56,384 nt of DNA, taken from positions 1 through 56,384 of the forward strand of contig CAJXEB010000008.1 of the NCBI GenBank assembly GCA_913052585.1, given 5' to 3'. Positions 53,606-56,384 of the stretch are shown piece after piece (position 1 is the stretch's first letter; the number at the start of each line of letters is the position of its first letter). The notes beneath the pieces are model-generated. The model had not been told where the DNA came from. It did no database searches and was given only the letters and a program-made list of their open reading frames with translations. The position numbers and the translations under genes are program-made. This stretch comes from an uncultured Flavobacteriaceae bacterium. Its GTDB lineage: Bacteria; Bacteroidota; Bacteroidia; Flavobacteriales; Flavobacteriaceae.

Positions 53606-55006
53606 TTACATGTTTTTTACAACATCATCATCGTGTAAAATATTTTTTGTTTCATTCAACACCAAGGTAAGTTTGTCATCTAAACTCATAGAATCCGTTA
53701 ATTTACCATCGTCTAATAAGTTTAAAATTGCTTTGTCTTGTGCTCTTCCTCTTTTCATAGCCTCAGAATAAGGAACGTCTGCATTAAAAGTTACCAAGGA
53801 ATATTTAGAATTGTATTTATTTGGAAAGTGATCTTCAAAAGCTACTTCTAACTTTCTTTTTTCCTGAAATAAAGGATTGGCAGTATGCTCTTTCATTTCA
53901 TAGAAATTATCGATGGCAAGATCTGCAATTGCATCTGCATCAACTTTTCTTTCTTTTTGAAATTCAGAAAAAGTTTTCCCCCAATCTCCTTCATATTTTT
54001 CAATATATTTATCTAAAACAAGGACATCTTCAAAAGAAGCATTCATTCCTTGACCATAAAAAGGTACTATTGCATGAGCAGAATCTCCAATAATTAAAGT
54101 TTTTCCATAAGTGTTCCACGGGTAACATTTTACAGTACCTAAGCGACCTGTTGGGTTTTCAAAAAACTCTTCTGTTAAATTAGGCATCAATGCTTTTGCA
54201 TCAGGGTATTCTCTTTCAAAATATTCAGAAACTTTTTCTGGAGTATTTAAGTTTTCAAAATTATCTTTTCCAGTTTCATGAGCCAAAAACAAGGTAACCG
54301 TAAAACTACCATCAAGATTAGGTAAGGATATCAACATGTTTTCACCTCTAGGCCATATATGTAATGCATTCTGTTCTGATTTAAAATCGCCGTTTTCTGC
54401 TGCCGGTATTGTTAATTCTTTATAGCTATGACTCAACCAATCAATCGAAAAGCTTAATCTAAGATCTTTATTAACGAACATATTATTTCTCACGACAGAG
54501 CCAGCTCCATCAGTACCGAAAATAAGATCGGCATTGTAGGTTATTTTTTCTTTAGTATTATAATCTTCAAAAACAGCCCTAGTGTTTTTGAAATCTAAAG
54601 ATTCACAACTTTTATTGAAATGTAAGGTTACATTTGGTAATTTTTCTGCAGTATCAAGTAGTAACATATTCAATCCAGGACGCGATATAGAATTGATGTA
54701 TTTGTCCTCTTTACCACTATAAAGACTCATGAATTTATTACCACTAGCATCATGAATCATTCTTCCTATCATAGGTAAGCATAGTTTTTTTATGTCATCT
54801 TGCAGTCCAACCATTTTCATAGCTTTCACTCCACGATCTGAAAGAGATAAATTTATTGAGCGTCCAGCATCTTGATCTACTGTTCTTAAATCTGGTCGTT
54901 TTTCAACTAAGGTTACATTATATCCTCTTTGTCCTAAACGCAATGCGAGTAAACTACCACATAGTCCTGCTCCAATTATTAATATATTTTCTTTTTTGGT
55001 TTTCAT
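53606..55006 (-). CDS. kmo: Kynurenine 3-monooxygenase
   Basis: 466 aa FAD monooxygenase hydroxylating kynurenine to 3-hydroxykynurenine with NADPH and O2. Dinucleotide motif GAGLCG (12-17) with VEKRPD at the end of strand 2, GRSINLSLSDRG, the DG motif LIFGTDGAGS, and IIGDSAHAIVPFYGQGMNASFEDV. A C-terminal part corresponding to the membrane anchor of eukaryotic KMO is missing, as in bacterial enzymes. 128 bases downstream of kynU. Confidence 0.95.
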   Translation of the reverse strand: MKTKKENILIIGAGLCGSLLALRLGQRGYNVTLVEKRPDLRTVDQDAGRSINLSLSDRGVKAMKMVGLQDDIKKLCLPMIGRMIHDASGNKFMSLYSGKEDKYINSISRPGLNMLLLDTAEKLPNVTLHFNKSCESLDFKNTRAVFEDYNTKEKITYNADLIFGTDGAGSVVRNNMFVNKDLRLSFSIDWLSHSYKELTIPAAENGDFKSEQNALHIWPRGENMLISLPNLDGSFTVTLFLAHETGKDNFENLNTPEKVSEYFEREYPDAKALMPNLTEEFFENPTGRLGTVKCYPWNTYGKTLIIGDSAHAIVPFYGQGMNASFEDVLVLDKYIEKYEGDWGKTFSEFQKERKVDADAIADLAIDNFYEMKEHTANPLFQEKRKLEVAFEDHFPNKYNSKYSLVTFNADVPYSEAMKRGRAQDKAILNLLDDGKLTDSMSLDDKLTLVLNETKNILHDDDVVKNM

Positions 55007-55134
55007 GTGTCTATGTTTGTTGTTTTTTAATGGTCAAATGCTGATGGCTATTATTAATATACTTACAGTTTTTTATTTGAGTTCGTTTATCTTCAATTTC
55101 TTTGAGTGTTAAAAGTTTTAATATACTCGTTTCA

Positions 55135-56384
55135 TTAATTTAAAACTTTTTTTAATCGTTGTACAAACTCAAATACATCCTGATAGCTATTGTAAAGTGG
55201 GGCAGGAGCTACTCTTATCACATCGGGTTCTCTCCAGTCACTTATTACGCCACTTTTTGTAAGTTGTGTATGTAGTTCTTTATCGGCACTTTTAACTTGA
55301 ATTGATAATTGACAACCTCTTTCTTCCGGATTTTTAGGAGTAATGATATTTATTCTATCATCATTTAGTGCGTTAATTAAAAACTCTAAAAAGCCAGTTA
55401 GTATTTTAGATTTTTTGATGATATTTTCAAAACCTGCAGCTTCAAATAAATCTAAAGAAGCTCTAATTGCAGCCATGGAAAGTATCGCGGGGTTGCTTAA
55501 TTGCCAGCCCTCAGCACCAGGAATAGCATCAAATTCATGTCGCATATTAAAACGAGTTTGTTTATTATGTCCCCACCATCCGGCGAATCGGGGCAAGTTG
55601 CTTTTATGATGCTTCTCATGTACAAAACACCCGGCAACAGAACCTGGCCCGGAATTCAGGTATTTGTAGGTGCACCACACAGCAAAATCTACCCCCCATT
55701 CATGCAGGTTTAACAAAATATTACCGGCAGCATGTGCTAGATCGAAACCAACGATAATGCCTTTTTTATGGCCCATAGCTGTAATAGCGGCCATATCAAA
55801 AACCTGGCCCGTATAGTAGTTTACGCCGCCCAGCATAATTAATGCGATGTTATCACCCTCTTGCTCAATGAGCGTTTCAATATCCTCAGTTCGGATTGCT
55901 GCTTCACCGGCTCTTGGCTTGAGCTTGATAAGAGACGATGCTACATCAAAACCATGAAACTGAATTTGTGAGCTTACCGCATAAATATCAGAAGGGAAGG
56001 CATCTGCTTCAATCACAATTTTATATCTGGATTTATTTGGGCGGTAGAATGAAACCATCATAAGATGCAGGTTGGTTGTAAGGGTATTCATGGCAACCAC
56101 CTCTTCCTTTTTTCCACCAACGATTCTTGAGAAACTTTCCGTTAGGAACTCATGATAAGGCATCCATGGATTTTGAGCATGGAAATGGCCTTCAACACCC
56201 AGCTTGGCCCAATCTTCTAATTCCTGGTTTACATATTCGCCGGTTCTTTTAGGCTGTAGCCCCAAGGAATTTCCGCAAAAATACAGGCACTCTTCTCCAT
56301 TGTCCTGCAAAGGGATGTGAAATTGTTCACGATATCCTTTCAGCGGATCTTTCTTGTCCTGCTCCAGTGCAAATTCTTTGGTCT
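55135..56384 (-). CDS. kynU: Kynureninase, 5' end outside the window
   Basis: PLP enzyme splitting (3-hydroxy)kynurenine into (3-hydroxy)anthranilate and alanine. FCGNSLGLQPKRT at the N-terminal part, NTLTTNLHLMM, DLAHAAGNI and the Schiff-base Lys in WCTYKYLNSGPGS are clear. 416 codons are present in the window, and the frame is open to the edge (TKEFALEQDKKDPLKGYREQ on the minus strand), so only about 10-15 N-terminal residues are missing. GC content changes inside the gene near 55440-55500: about 30 % at the 3' side, about 45-50 % at the 5' side. First visible gene of the kynurenine operon. Confidence 0.95.
   Translation of the reverse strand, partial: TKEFALEQDKKDPLKGYREQFHIPLQDNGEECLYFCGNSLGLQPKRTGEYVNQELEDWAKLGVEGHFHAQNPWMPYHEFLTESFSRIVGGKKEEVVAMNTLTTNLHLMMVSFYRPNKSRYKIVIEADAFPSDIYAVSSQIQFHGFDVASSLIKLKPRAGEAAIRTEDIETLIEQEGDNIALIMLGGVNYYTGQVFDMAAITAMGHKKGIIVGFDLAHAAGNILLNLHEWGVDFAVWCTYKYLNSGPGSVAGCFVHEKHHKSNLPRFAGWWGHNKQTRFNMRHEFDAIPGAEGWQLSNPAILSMAAIRASLDLFEAAGFENIIKKSKILTGFLEFLINALNDDRINIITPKNPEERGCQLSIQVKSADKELHTQLTKSGVISDWREPDVIRVAPAPLYNSYQDVFEFVQRLKKVLN

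Overview
The window is a piece of a low-GC (roughly 30 % by eye) genome of a Bacteroidota bacterium, most likely a marine member of the Flavobacteriaceae. The evidence is the type IX secretion gene porT, a T9SS plug protein (DUF5103), cargo with C-terminal T9SS sorting domains, TamL, a sodium-pumping NADH:quinone reductase, DUF3667, DUF6029 and DUF6702 families, and many -7 boxes of the form TAnnTTTG. I recognise no rRNA, tRNA, CRISPR array, phage or complete insertion sequence.

Layout. 1-835: remnants of two beta-oxidation genes (5'-truncated fadN-type gene and start of an acyl-CoA dehydrogenase) with a GC-rich patch at the extreme left; this looks like a junction. 837-8491: housekeeping block (rpsO, accD, fbaA, tamL, an rRNA/tRNA methyltransferase, porT, menG/ubiE). 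8623-14567: potassium uptake (trkA-trkH), an aspartate-type aminotransferase, a fatty-acid desaturase and rsmG. 14641-20843: five consecutive exported proteins, each with a cysteine pair (two Omp28 proteins, a T9SS cargo protein, a DUF6029 outer-membrane protein, a TlpA thioredoxin). 20984-25591: pruA, an NRDE/TANGO2 protein coupled to a papain-like-looking protein, and a DUF3667 membrane protein. 25646-28089: a cysteine-sulfinate-type decarboxylase divergent from a cysteine dioxygenase, which together would make hypotaurine. 28091-37262: T9SS plug protein and the nqrABCDEF operon followed by apbE, which attaches the FMN that NqrB and NqrC need. 37259-43024: map, gpmI and small enzymes, an M15 peptidase and pepE. 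43108-47606: two tandem carboxypeptidase-like regulatory-domain proteins, a DUF6702 protein and an M1 peptidase. 47711-49023: haem-binding proteins (one broken) and tatA. 49024-56384: a minus-strand kynurenine-degradation operon (kynU, kmo, RidA-type deaminase, semialdehyde dehydrogenase, unusual SDR, ACMSD-like decarboxylase, O-methyltransferase).

The most interesting points are the exported dithiol cluster, the CDO/CSAD pair, a kynurenine operon that carries an SDR without its catalytic Tyr/Lys but shows no 3-hydroxyanthranilate dioxygenase, and the NRDE/papain-like pair. Both window ends show abrupt GC changes inside genes, so assembly chimerism or recombination must be considered there. 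All functional calls are made by reading the sequence; no database search was run.
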